A stretch of 64,000 nucleotides of DNA from Acidobacteriota bacterium. Its GTDB lineage: Bacteria; Acidobacteriota; Blastocatellia; Pyrinomonadales; Pyrinomonadaceae. A model generated the notes under the pieces. The model was not told the DNA's origin, ran no database searches, and was given only the letters and a program-made list of their open reading frames with translations. This document shows, in pieces, positions 34,801 to 43,414 of this stretch; the stretch's first letter is position 1; every line of letters begins with the position of its first letter. A program made the translations under genes and the position numbers. The stretch is from assembly GCA_020199775.1 (NCBI GenBank), contig JAIVJZ010000045.1, positions 29,538-93,537 on the forward strand, read 5' to 3'.

Positions 34801-35666
34801 TGATGAACCTCCGCCGATAAACGGGTCGCGACGTAATCTCGCAAGGCCTCCCGCCAGGGTCTCATGATCATCATCCCTCTGGCCTTCAGACACGTGTTCT
34901 CGAGAGCTTCCCAGGCCGGGACGGGCGCCGAGCGCGGGAAGAAATCAGACCCCACGGGGCGCACTGCGTTCGGCAACCCGAGTTGTTCGACGATCTCCCT
35001 GACGTATTCATAACGAGAGGCCGACCCGACGTTGGCGACGTGATAGGTTCCGTAGGCTTCGGATCGAATCAGTTCGATAACCTGCCGCGCGAAGTCCACG
35101 GTATACGTCGGCGAGCCGAACTTATCCTTCGCGCTCACGATCTCCGGCTTGGCGAGCGCCTCGCGCCGCCGGGCTTCGACGAAGTTGCGTCTGTGTTCGA
35201 CGTTGCCGCCGAACAACCATCCCGGGCGCACGATGAAGTGGCGCCGGGCGTGCTGGGCGACCAATTCTTCGCCCAGATACTTGCTCTTATGATAATGGGT
35301 GATGGGGGCGGGTTGATCGAACTCCGTGTAGGGCGCGCCCTTTTCGCCGTCGAAGACGCCGCAAGTGCTGACGTAGACCGCCACAGCGTCGAACTCGCTG
35401 CAAGCCAGGGCCACGTTCCACGCACCGAGCGTGTTGGCAGTGTAGGCCGCGTCAGGATTTCGTTCGCTCTCATCTACGTTGGTAAAGGCCGCCGTATGAA
35501 TAACGCAATCCGGCCGCTCCGACTCCATGACCTGCCTCACGCGCCGCAAATCACTGACGTCCATCTCGGCACGCGCGAAGGCGGCCGCCTCGTGCCCCGA
35601 GTTCTCGAGCACGAGACAAAAATCCGATCCGAGCATGCCCCGCGCCCCGGTCACCAGTAGTTTCAT
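34797..35666 (-). CDS. dTDP-4-dehydrorhamnose reductase-like protein (RmlD family)
   Basis: About 289 residues. It begins MKLLVTGARGMLGSDFCLVL (NAD(P) motif) and continues HTAAFTNVDESERNPDAAYT, TCGVFDGEKGAPYTEFD and the catalytic YHKSKYLGEE (YxxxK). It reduces the 4-keto group of a nucleotide 4-keto-6-deoxyhexose. The gene order with RfbF and RfbG suggests a CDP-linked rather than dTDP-linked substrate. The ATG at 35666 was chosen because homology starts there; the frame upstream overlaps the RmlC-like gene. Confidence 0.8.
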   Translation of the reverse strand: MKLLVTGARGMLGSDFCLVLENSGHEAAAFARAEMDVSDLRRVRQVMESERPDCVIHTAAFTNVDESERNPDAAYTANTLGAWNVALACSEFDAVAVYVSTCGVFDGEKGAPYTEFDQPAPITHYHKSKYLGEELVAQHARRHFIVRPGWLFGGNVEHRRNFVEARRREALAKPEIVSAKDKFGSPTYTVDFARQVIELIRSEAYGTYHVANVGSASRYEYVREIVEQLGLPNAVRPVGSDFFPRSAPVPAWEALENTCLKARGMMIMRPWREALRDYVATRLSAEVHQ

Positions 35667-35680
35667 GGTCTTAAGTTTCC

Positions 35681-36130
35681 TTACCCGTGCTTCAGCGACC
35701 AGTCGAACGGGATGTGATTGTCGAGCGGGTCCATGCGCCGAATCTCCTGCGGGTCGTGCGGGATGGTGGAGCAATTGGCGACGACGGCCGGCTGGCCCCC
35801 CACCCCCTTGAATCCGTTCCACACCTCGGGCGGAATTTTGACCAGCGCGTAGTTAGATTCTCCGAGGTAAATTTCCTGCACCGTGTCGCGCGTCGGCGAG
35901 CCTTCCCGGTCGTCGTAGAGCACGAGTTTGATCATCCCGACGACGCAGGCGTAATTAAGCGTCATGCGGGAATGGATGTGCCACGCCTTGATCACGCCCG
36001 GGTAGACGACGGAGAAGTAAATCTCGCCGAACTGCTCGAAGTGCGGGGCGTCCGAGCGAAGCATGTGCATGATTTTTCCGCGCTCGTCAGGAATCTGCCT
36101 GAGAGGTTGAACCAGCACGCCGTCAATCAT
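35681..36130 (-). CDS. dTDP-4-dehydrorhamnose 3,5-epimerase-like cupin (RmlC family)
   Basis: 149 residues with a cupin fold: GVLVQPLRQIPDERGKIMHM, FSVVYPGVIKAWHIHSRMTL (the family His, HIH), YALVKIPPEVWNGFKGV and the C-terminal DPLDNHIPFDW. It is shorter than typical RmlC (about 180) but has the same opening and closing motifs. It epimerises C3 and/or C5 of a 4-keto-6-deoxy sugar nucleotide. Its start overlaps the RfbG-like stop by 8 bp and it precedes the reductase, giving a dehydratase, epimerase, reductase order. Confidence 0.8.
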   Translation of the reverse strand: MIDGVLVQPLRQIPDERGKIMHMLRSDAPHFEQFGEIYFSVVYPGVIKAWHIHSRMTLNYACVVGMIKLVLYDDREGSPTRDTVQEIYLGESNYALVKIPPEVWNGFKGVGGQPAVVANCSTIPHDPQEIRRMDPLDNHIPFDWSLKHG

Positions 36131-37166
36131 CGCCGCCCTCCGCCAGCAACTCTCTGTACCATGCGACCGACCGCTTTAACCCTTCGTCGAGCGTAAACTG
36201 CGGCGACCAGTTCAGGACGCGCCGCGCCTTCTGCGCGCCGAGGTACTGGCGACGAATCTCATGGCTCGCCTCGTTGCGCACCTCGGGTTCCAAACGCGAT
36301 CCCATTACCGCCAGGAGGCTATCCACCAGCTCTCGCACCGTCACCTGCTGCTCGTTCGAGAAATTGAAAGCCTCGCCGCCGAGTTCCGGCCTTTGGTGGA
36401 TGCTTTCGGCGAGCAGCATGTAAGCGGCGGCGCCGTCTTCGACGTAGAAATAATCGCGGACGTAGTTGCCATCCGAGCGGATGACGGGGCGCTGCCCACG
36501 CAAGACCGAGCGGATCGTGCCCGGTACGATGCGGTTCCAATTCAAATCGCCGCCGCCGTAGAAATTGCCGCAACGCGTCGTGACGACGGGCAGCCCGTAG
36601 GTCACCGCGTAGCTGCGCGCGATCAAGTCCGCGCAGGATTTGCTCACGTCGTAGGGGTGACGCCCTTGCAGCGGCGTCTCCTCGTCGTAGGGCAGCTGCT
36701 CCTGATCCCCGTAGGCTTTATCCGACGACGCGAAGACCACGCCCTTCACGAGCGGGCTCCTGCGGCAGGCTTCGAGGAGCACCCACGTCCCGCGCACGTT
36801 CGACTCGAAGGTGGAGACGGGGTTGCGGTTGGCGATGCCGACAATCGTCTGCGCCGCCAGATGGATGACCGTCTCGATCTCGTTTTCGCCGAGCGTGCGC
36901 TCCACCAACGCCTGGTCGCAAACGTCCCCGCGCACGACCTTCACGCGGTCTATCAGACGCGCGCGCACGAGTTCCGATTGCGGAACCCAATCGCGCACCA
37001 GACAGACTACGTCCGCCCCGGCCGCCAACAGGCTTTTGACCAACCAACCGCCCACCAGCCCCGTCGCCCCGGTCACTAGTGTCGGGCGGTCGCGCCAGAA
37101 CTGCGCCGTGTTCCGGAGTGCGAAGTCGCGACCGCGCCCCCCCTCCGGCCTTCTATTTACTGCCAT
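36123..37166 (-). CDS. rfbG: CDP-glucose 4,6-dehydratase-like protein
   Basis: About 347 residues of the extended SDR family: LVTGATGLVGGWLVKSLL, VIHLAAQTIVGIANRNPVST, VVFASSDKAYGDQEQLPYDE, HPYDVSKSCADLIARSYAVT (catalytic Tyr and Lys) and RCGNFYGGGDLNWNRIVPGT. The NPVSTFESNVRGT and GGGDLNW phrases are typical of CDP-glucose 4,6-dehydratase. It converts CDP-glucose to CDP-4-keto-6-deoxyglucose. The ATG at 37166 overlaps the rfbF end by 14 bp. A possible upstream start to 37214 would overlap more deeply. Confidence 0.85.
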   Translation of the reverse strand: MAVNRRPEGGRGRDFALRNTAQFWRDRPTLVTGATGLVGGWLVKSLLAAGADVVCLVRDWVPQSELVRARLIDRVKVVRGDVCDQALVERTLGENEIETVIHLAAQTIVGIANRNPVSTFESNVRGTWVLLEACRRSPLVKGVVFASSDKAYGDQEQLPYDEETPLQGRHPYDVSKSCADLIARSYAVTYGLPVVTTRCGNFYGGGDLNWNRIVPGTIRSVLRGQRPVIRSDGNYVRDYFYVEDGAAAYMLLAESIHQRPELGGEAFNFSNEQQVTVRELVDSLLAVMGSRLEPEVRNEASHEIRRQYLGAQKARRVLNWSPQFTLDEGLKRSVAWYRELLAEGGDD

Positions 37167-37953
37167 TGGCGGCCCACACTTTCCACGGCGCCTGGCCCGT
37201 GTTCCAGAGTTCATTCAGATGAAGGTATTCGCGGTAGGTGTCCATCGCGAAGAAAAACCCTTCGTGGCGGTAGGCCATCAACTCGCCTTTGCGCGCGAGG
37301 CGTTCCAGCGGCTCGCGCTCGAGGATGCACTCGGAGTCGGAACTGAGGTATTCAAACACCTCGCGGTTAAAGACGAAGAAGCCGGTGTTGGCCCAGCCGT
37401 CGAGCTGCGGCTTCTCCGCGAAATCGGTGACGTGCCCTTCGGCGTCGAGGTCGAGCACGCCGTAACGCGAGACGGGGCGCATGGTCGTGACGGTCGCCAG
37501 ACGGCCGTGAGATTTATGAAACTTGAGCAGCTCCCCGACATCGACGTCGCTCAGCCCGTCGCCGTATGTCACCATGAAGGTGTCGCTGTCGACGTAGCGT
37601 TCGACACGCTTCACCCGCGTCCCCGTCATCGAGTCCAACCCGGTGTCGGCCAGCGTGACGCGGAAGTCCTGTTCCTCGTGCGCGCCGTGATAACAGACCT
37701 CGTGCTTCTGCCCGAGGCAGATCATGAAGTCGTTGTTCATCGCCTCGTAGTTGAGGAAGTATTCCTTAATCATGTTGCCGCGGTAGCCGAGGCAGAGCAC
37801 GAAATCTCGAAACCCGTGCGTGGCGTAGAGCTTCATGATGTGCCAGAGGATGGGACGCCCGCCGACATCCACAAGCGGTTTGGGGCGATACTCCGTCTCC
37901 TCGCGCAGGCGGGTTCCCTGCCCGCCGCACAGAATGATTACTTTCACCCTCAT
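37153..37953 (-). CDS. rfbF: Glucose-1-phosphate cytidylyltransferase
   Basis: 266 residues. The opening VKVIILCGGQGTRLREETEY and RPKPLVDVGGRPILWHIMKL are the nucleotidyltransferase signature of RfbF, followed by FVLCLGYRGNMIKEYFLNYE, YGDGLSDVDVGELLKFHKSH and NTGFFVFNREVFEYL. It makes CDP-glucose from CTP and glucose-1-phosphate and feeds the adjacent dehydratase. ATG 37953 overlaps the Wzc stop (TGATG), so it is translationally coupled to the kinase. Confidence 0.9.
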   Translation of the reverse strand: MRVKVIILCGGQGTRLREETEYRPKPLVDVGGRPILWHIMKLYATHGFRDFVLCLGYRGNMIKEYFLNYEAMNNDFMICLGQKHEVCYHGAHEEQDFRVTLADTGLDSMTGTRVKRVERYVDSDTFMVTYGDGLSDVDVGELLKFHKSHGRLATVTTMRPVSRYGVLDLDAEGHVTDFAEKPQLDGWANTGFFVFNREVFEYLSSDSECILEREPLERLARKGELMAYRHEGFFFAMDTYREYLHLNELWNTGQAPWKVWAANGSK

Positions 37954-40406
37954 CAAGCCTCCGTCCGGGAGGCCAGAGTCTCGGTGTCGGAACTGACGCC
38001 GTAATAGCCTTCCCGGTAATACTGATTGTAGTAGTAATCGTGCGGTCGCAACTCGACGTTGTTTAAGACGGCCCCGAAGACCTTCGCCCCGACCTCCAGC
38101 AGCAGCCGCCGCGAACGCCGCACGATGTCGCGCGAACTGCGGCCGCCGTGAACGACCAGCAGCACGCCGTCTACCATCGAGGCGATCAACACGCCGTCCG
38201 TCACCGAGCCGATGGGCGGCGAGTCTACGACGATGTGCGTGTAAGAGGCGGAGAGCGCGTTTATCAGGCGGCGCATCTGCTCCGAGCCGATCAACTCGGC
38301 GGGGTTGGGCGGTATCGGCCCCGAGGTGATGACGTGCAGTTGGCTCGATTCGTGCCACTCGGCCACGTTAGCGATCTCGGCGTCGCTCATGTCGGTGGCG
38401 AGAATGGAACTGAGTCCCAGGTTGTTATTCAAGCCGAAGAGCGAGTGGAGTCGTGGGCGACGCATGTCCGCGTCAATGATCAGCACCTTCGCGCCCGTCT
38501 GGGCGAGGCTGACCGCGACGTTGATGGCGGTCGTGGTTTTGCCTTCCGCCGGTTGGCTTGATGTGACGAGTAATGTTTTCGGGGCGCGTCCGGCTGTCGA
38601 GAGCAACACGGAGGTACGCAAGTGCCTGTAGGCTTCGGCCAATTGCGAGCGCGGGTCGGCGTTGATTAACAACTCCGGCTGGTCGTTCGCCTCGCCGCCA
38701 ATAGACTGCAAAGCGCCGCCTCTCATGCCGCCCAGCAGGCCGCGCCGCCCTAACTCTTTGACGGCGGGAATCACGCCGAGCGCAGGCAGATGCAGCCTCC
38801 GCTCGACATCCTCGACCGAGCGCACGGTGTTGTCCAGATATTCCAGCAAGAGCGCGAGGCCGATGCCCAGAGCCAGCGAGAGAATGAGAGCCATCGAGAT
38901 GCCGAGCAGGCGGTTGGGGCCGACCGGCTCATCCGGCGTGTTGGCGTAGTCGGTCACGGTAATGTTATTCGGCATTCCGGCCAGCACCACGTCGTTCTCC
39001 CTAGATCGCTGCAAGAGACCGTCGAGCAGACTCTTGTTCGTCTCAATCTCCTGCTGGATGATGCGGTAATTAACCGCCGCTTCGTTCTGCGTTAGCGTCT
39101 CGCCGCGCTGCCGGTTGAAGGCGTCGCGCAGAGACTGCTCGCGCGCCAGCGTTTGCCGGTAGCGGGTGTCGAGATTGGTGGTCAGGGTGGTCGCCGCACG
39201 GTTGCGCGTGTCGCCGATGTGCTTGCCGATCACGGCGATCTGGCGGTCAACCTCTTTGACTTCCGGCGACTCCTCTGTGTCTTCGGCGAGCAATTGCTCG
39301 CGGCGTTGGCGAAGTTTGGCGAGGTCGGTTTCGGAGTCGGCGATCTGTTTGACGGCCTCTTCGGCGAGGGCGGTCGCCGCGCCGGGTCGCTGTGCGGCGC
39401 GGTAGGTGGCTTCGGCCAGCTTGCGCTCGTTCTCGGCTTCGAGCAATTGGCGGTTGAGTCCCGCGAGTCGCTCGACGACCGTGTTCTGATTCGCGTCGAG
39501 CGTCAGAATCTGGTTGTTCTTGGCATAGGTGATGAGCCGCTCTTCGCCGCTGCGAATGAGCGATTGCAGTTCGGCGGTGCGCTTTTGCAGAAAGTCGCCC
39601 GCGTTGCTGTTGGTCTCCGTCCGCCTCTCTAAATTCTGGAGCACGAACGAGTCCGCGACGCCGTTGACGATCTTGGCGGCCATCTGCGGGTTAGTGCCTG
39701 TATAACTGATCTCGATGAGGCGCGTTTCACGATTCGGCAGGCGCGTCTCCTTGACGGGATCGACATCCAGATTCTCCTGAATCATCTGGACGTAAGGCGC
39801 GAGCCGCTTGTTCTCCGCCAAGTCCTCGCGCGGCGCGCCCGCCGTCGCCCCCAGATCGGCGCGCACGGCATCTTCCTCGCCGCCCTGCTTCACCTCGTTA
39901 GAGCGCGCGCCGCCTAAGCCCACGATGCGCTTTAAACTCGCCCAGACGGAGCGCGTCTGCGCCGCTTGGGGGCGGGCGAAGTTCGGGTCGCGTTCGAGGT
40001 CGAGACCCTTGACGACGCGGCGCAGCAGGCGCGGGCGCGTCAAAATCTGCAACTGCGTGTTGAAGTACGCCGGGTCGTTGACCATGATGACGGAACTGTT
40101 CTTCGCCGCGCCCAGCGCCGGGTTGTTGTTCTCCAGATCGATCTGCACCTCGGCGCGCGACGTGTACACGTTCGGCTTGCGCGCCAGGTAGAGACCCGCG
40201 AGCGTCGTGGTCAGAAAACAGATGCCGACGATGAGCCACAGGTGCTTGCGCACCGCGCGCCAGTAGTCAACCAGATGCGCGCGCTCATCCTCGTCGCGTT
40301 CCGCCCCGTAGCTCTCATAATGCGGCGACGGAATTGCGGGTTCCGGCGGTTTCTGCAAAGACGACACTTCCGACTCGGTTCTGATTAGTTTGTAACGATC
40401 CTTCAT
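37953..40406 (-). CDS. wzc: Wzc-like polysaccharide co-polymerase/tyrosine autokinase
   Basis: 817 residues. An N-terminal Wzz domain flanked by two membrane helices (about 55-75 and 500-520) with a long coiled periplasmic region. The C-terminal BY-kinase domain has Walker A SSQPAEGKTTTA, Walker A' VLIIDADMRRPRLH and Walker B HIVVDSPPIG. The C-terminal tail is Tyr-rich (DYYYNQYYREGYYGV), the usual site of autophosphorylation. It controls chain length and export together with Wza. It lies about 95 bp downstream of the Wza gene. Confidence 0.9.
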   Translation of the reverse strand: MKDRYKLIRTESEVSSLQKPPEPAIPSPHYESYGAERDEDERAHLVDYWRAVRKHLWLIVGICFLTTTLAGLYLARKPNVYTSRAEVQIDLENNNPALGAAKNSSVIMVNDPAYFNTQLQILTRPRLLRRVVKGLDLERDPNFARPQAAQTRSVWASLKRIVGLGGARSNEVKQGGEEDAVRADLGATAGAPREDLAENKRLAPYVQMIQENLDVDPVKETRLPNRETRLIEISYTGTNPQMAAKIVNGVADSFVLQNLERRTETNSNAGDFLQKRTAELQSLIRSGEERLITYAKNNQILTLDANQNTVVERLAGLNRQLLEAENERKLAEATYRAAQRPGAATALAEEAVKQIADSETDLAKLRQRREQLLAEDTEESPEVKEVDRQIAVIGKHIGDTRNRAATTLTTNLDTRYRQTLAREQSLRDAFNRQRGETLTQNEAAVNYRIIQQEIETNKSLLDGLLQRSRENDVVLAGMPNNITVTDYANTPDEPVGPNRLLGISMALILSLALGIGLALLLEYLDNTVRSVEDVERRLHLPALGVIPAVKELGRRGLLGGMRGGALQSIGGEANDQPELLINADPRSQLAEAYRHLRTSVLLSTAGRAPKTLLVTSSQPAEGKTTTAINVAVSLAQTGAKVLIIDADMRRPRLHSLFGLNNNLGLSSILATDMSDAEIANVAEWHESSQLHVITSGPIPPNPAELIGSEQMRRLINALSASYTHIVVDSPPIGSVTDGVLIASMVDGVLLVVHGGRSSRDIVRRSRRLLLEVGAKVFGAVLNNVELRPHDYYYNQYYREGYYGVSSDTETLASRTEA

Positions 40407-40500
40407 GGTTTACCGTTTAACGCCGCTTCCTGACGAGGGCATGGGCGAAGTGACAAGTTTGGGTCTCACTCGGAGTCGAGGGGCAATAAGTGAATCGCCT

Positions 40501-41571
40501 TCAGCGAATGATCTGCACCGGAAGTTGTGTGACTACCGGGACGACCCCGCCGAAGAGGCTGCGCAGGAACCTCTTGCCCGAAGCCGTCGGGACTTCCACA
40601 ATGTCGTTGGCCTGCAACGCCACATCCTCGGCCTGGCGTTTGTTAATGGCCTGGAGGTCAACAATAATTTCCGTCTTAGTCGTGCTGCCCTTTGGTTGCC
40701 GGACAATGCGAATCTTGCTGTTTTTAGTGTCGGGCAGCGTGCCGCCGGCGATAGCGATGGCGCGCGTCACAGTGGTCGGCTCCTTGAGCGCGAGTGCCGT
40801 GGGGCGCAGGACATTGCCCACGACATAAGCCTGATCGGCTTCCGGCAACGTGACGATATCGCCCGGCTGTACGTAAGGATTGGCCGACTCGTCACCCCGC
40901 AGGGTCTCTTCGAGATCGTGAAGTTCAGAGCCGCCCGTCTGAGCCGCTCCGGGCGTCTCTTCCGTGGCCTGCGATTTGCAGATCGACGTGCCGGCCGTGT
41001 GTGCGATTTGCACGCGCGCGCCCGAGCGGTCGCTGGGGCCGCCCGCGAACGAGAGTAATTCCAACAGCCGTACCCGGCGTTGCAGTTGAAAGCGACCGGG
41101 GTTGTTGACCGCGCCGATCACGGCTACCGGCGCGGAGTTATACTCTTTGACGAAAACATCGACGTGCGGGCGGCGGTAAAACTTCTGGTAGCGGGCATAA
41201 ATGTCCCCGGCCAGTTCATCTTCACTGCGACACGCGGCGCGAATCTCACCGTCGATTAAAGGCATCCGAATGAATCCGCGCCCGTCTACCCTGACCGCCT
41301 CGCGCGATAGTTGCGGGCGGTTGTAGACGCGTATGTCGAGCACATCTCCCGGCCCGATGCTGTAACGCTCGTTCGGCTGTTGACGGGAGGACGACGCCGT
41401 CACAGCAGAAGCGTCCGAAGCATCCGTGTTGATCGGCTTCCGTGCAGGCGCGGCGATACCGCCGGAGACGGGTGATTGTGCCGACGCAGGTTGTGCCGCG
41501 CCGTTTAGCAGCACAAACGCCAGACATATGCTCGTCGAAAGAGCGATCTTTAAATTATCGAGAATGGACAT
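40501..41571 (-). CDS. Polysaccharide export protein (Wza/SLBB)
   Basis: About 356 residues. A signal peptide (IALSTSICLAFVLLNGAA) is followed by a Poly_export domain (RYSIGPGDVLDIRVYNRPQL, YQKFYRRPHVDVFVKEYNS) and one or two SLBB repeats (VAVIGAVNNPGRFQLQRRV; NPYVQPGDIVTLPEADQAYV). It forms the outer-membrane/periplasmic channel of the export machine. No lipobox Cys is evident at the signal peptide end, so it may not be a lipoprotein. The ATG at 41571 has AGGAG 10 nt upstream and is preferred over the frame's first start at 41601. Confidence 0.85.
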   Translation of the reverse strand: MSILDNLKIALSTSICLAFVLLNGAAQPASAQSPVSGGIAAPARKPINTDASDASAVTASSSRQQPNERYSIGPGDVLDIRVYNRPQLSREAVRVDGRGFIRMPLIDGEIRAACRSEDELAGDIYARYQKFYRRPHVDVFVKEYNSAPVAVIGAVNNPGRFQLQRRVRLLELLSFAGGPSDRSGARVQIAHTAGTSICKSQATEETPGAAQTGGSELHDLEETLRGDESANPYVQPGDIVTLPEADQAYVVGNVLRPTALALKEPTTVTRAIAIAGGTLPDTKNSKIRIVRQPKGSTTKTEIIVDLQAINKRQAEDVALQANDIVEVPTASGKRFLRSLFGGVVPVVTQLPVQIIR

Positions 41572-41650
41572 CCGCCGCTGCTCCTGATCATTACTTTCCA
41601 CGCCGCATCGCGGCCTGACAACTTTGAACCACGTCTCTCCTGACCAACGG

Positions 41651-41929
41651 TCATCTTCTCGTCAAGCCGAGACGCCGAGCGGCCAGGGCTTCCTGCAAAT
41701 GAGTGGGGTGCGCGAGATTGAGCACGGTGTTGCTCACGACCACCATTAACTCTTCGTGCTCACGCGCGAAGACTCCGGTGAGCGGGTTATCCGCCGTCTT
41801 GGTGACAACGCCCTCTCTGACCCACTGCCAGAATTGCGCCTGCGTCGTCCAGAATTGCTTGCGGCTGCGACAAACCACGAGCGCCGTTCTCTTCTTTTTC
41901 TTATCTTTCTTCCCGCTCAAAATCGCCAC
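41651..41929 (-). CDS. Small hypothetical protein of the exopolysaccharide locus
   Basis: About 92 residues after a GTG at 41929 (or a TTG 9 bp later, with GGGGGG upstream). The Lys-rich opening KKDKKKKRTALVVC is followed by RSRKQFWTTQAQFWQWVREG and REHEELMVVVSNTVLNLAHP. The Trp/Phe-rich middle suggests a compact domain. I do not know the family. The frame extends to 42076 but the extra sequence has no protein-like pattern and includes hairpins. It lies between the regulator and wza, so it may be regulatory or structural in the locus. Confidence 0.5.
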   Translation of the reverse strand: MAILSGKKDKKKKRTALVVCRSRKQFWTTQAQFWQWVREGVVTKTADNPLTGVFAREHEELMVVVSNTVLNLAHPTHLQEALAARRLGLTRR

Positions 41930-42109
41930 CCCCCCTGCCTTGCTGGACACACCGCCGCTCTGACCCGGTCTGGAGACCGCCGAGAACGGCGGTGCTGAGC
42001 CGGGTCGAACCCCTTGAGGAAGCCTCTTGACGCGAGGCAGCGTTCGTGATGTCGAAGATATACACAGCGGGGGCATGTCGCCCGCCGCGCCGCTCGGTGT
42101 TAACTTTTG

Positions 42110-42778
42110 CTACTCAAAATCCTTTTGCATCAGCAGCCGCGAGATCAATTCGGTGCGCCGTCTGACGCCACACTTGGCGAAGACATTCCGCATGTGAAAT
42201 TTCACGGTCTGCTTACAGATGAATAACTTCTCGCCGATCTCGATGTTGGTCAGCCCTTCGGCGCAACACAGCGCGACCTGTGCCTCACGTCTGCTCAGGG
42301 CGTAGTGCGCGATGACGCGTTCGACGGCCAATCCGAAGGTGGCATTAGTCGCGCGCGGTTGCGACTCGGACGGATAAGCCATCATGCCCGCCGCGCGCCG
42401 CCGCTCGAAAATCTCTTCCGGGCTGAAGACGTAGTAGACGGCTCCGAGCCGTTCGGTGTTGTCGCCGCCCGCATCTTTCAAACGCTCGACACTCAACTTA
42501 TCAACTAACCCCGCGCGCCCGCGCCGGATCGTCGTGTGACTGCTCAACCTCGTCAGCCTCGTGAGACGCTGCACGCTAAAAGAGCCGACGCGCCTGTGCG
42601 CCGCCACGGTCTCGGCATACATGGCCTCGTAGAGACGATGTTCGACGGGTGAATGGCTGAGTGCCAGGAGCGCCATTAGCTGACCCCCGTCCGCAGGCTC
42701 CCCGCCCCCCCCGAAGGGTGAGGTCGCGGGGCTTGCGACACTTGAAAAATCGCGTTTGTCAGCGGAGGAGATAGCCAT
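42110..42778 (-). CDS. LuxR-type regulator with N-terminal winged-helix domain, likely controlling the exopolysaccharide locus
   Basis: 222 residues. A winged-helix-like domain spans about 45-131 (HRLYEAMYAETVAAHRR, SSHTTIRRGRAGLVDKLSVE, YYVFSPEEIFERRRAAG). A LuxR C-terminal helix-turn-helix spans about 158-215 (LSRREAQVALCCAEGLTNIE, CKQTVKFHMRNVFAKCGV). There is no receiver domain. It is first in the direction of the locus, so it is probably its activator. The winged-helix part closely resembles that of the mobile-module protein at 55761-56891, an unexpected link. A second start within the frame (MALLALSH, residue 35) is possible. Confidence 0.8.
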   Translation of the reverse strand: MAISSADKRDFSSVASPATSPFGGGGEPADGGQLMALLALSHSPVEHRLYEAMYAETVAAHRRVGSFSVQRLTRLTRLSSHTTIRRGRAGLVDKLSVERLKDAGGDNTERLGAVYYVFSPEEIFERRRAAGMMAYPSESQPRATNATFGLAVERVIAHYALSRREAQVALCCAEGLTNIEIGEKLFICKQTVKFHMRNVFAKCGVRRRTELISRLLMQKDFE

Positions 42779-43414
42779 AGTGTGTGAAGAAGATTCCGAA
42801 GGATAATGCCGCTAAAACTCCTTAAACTCGTTTAATAGCCATTGGCCGAAGACACTCCGCATGCCGTTAACTGCGTTCTCAATGATTCACTGATTCTGTT
42901 ATGAAGTATCTCTACATGAGATCGAGCCGCCTTGTGTACCCTCCAAAAGGACAGGCCGAAAAACTACCCACAGGCACAGACCGCCGCGCGGAACATTACT
43001 CGTTCCTACAACTTAATCGCTCTCACCTCGGGTTAACGTAGAGCGCCGGGTAAATTTTTTTCGTGTGTAAAGTTCTTAATGTGGCCGAGATTCGGCTCCG
43101 AGCGGGAGAGGTAGCGTGTGAAAGGCGTTAACGCAGACGGACGATTCTGTCATTAAATTAACATCAGGTTCACTTATGTTAACGGCTTCAAAGTACGTTT
43201 AGGTACAGACACATATCCGCTTGATGGGTACGGTATGAGGCTTACAGAAAATTTAACTGCACTCATGCAGGAAAGAATATCTCAGAGCCTGTAGCGCCTT
43301 TGAGATCATGTGAACCGGGCTTCAATCTCGCTCTCTTGTGTACTGGGAAGAAGGCTGAACGACCACCGCCTGAATTAACCAAAGAGCCGACGACAGCACG
43401 TTCGGATTAGTAGT
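42779..43414. other. 636-bp divergent intergenic region
   Basis: It separates the minus-strand regulator of the exopolysaccharide locus from the plus-strand histidine kinase. It is AT-richer than its surroundings and must hold both promoters. No conserved frame, RNA motif or clear operator could be recognised. Confidence 0.5.
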
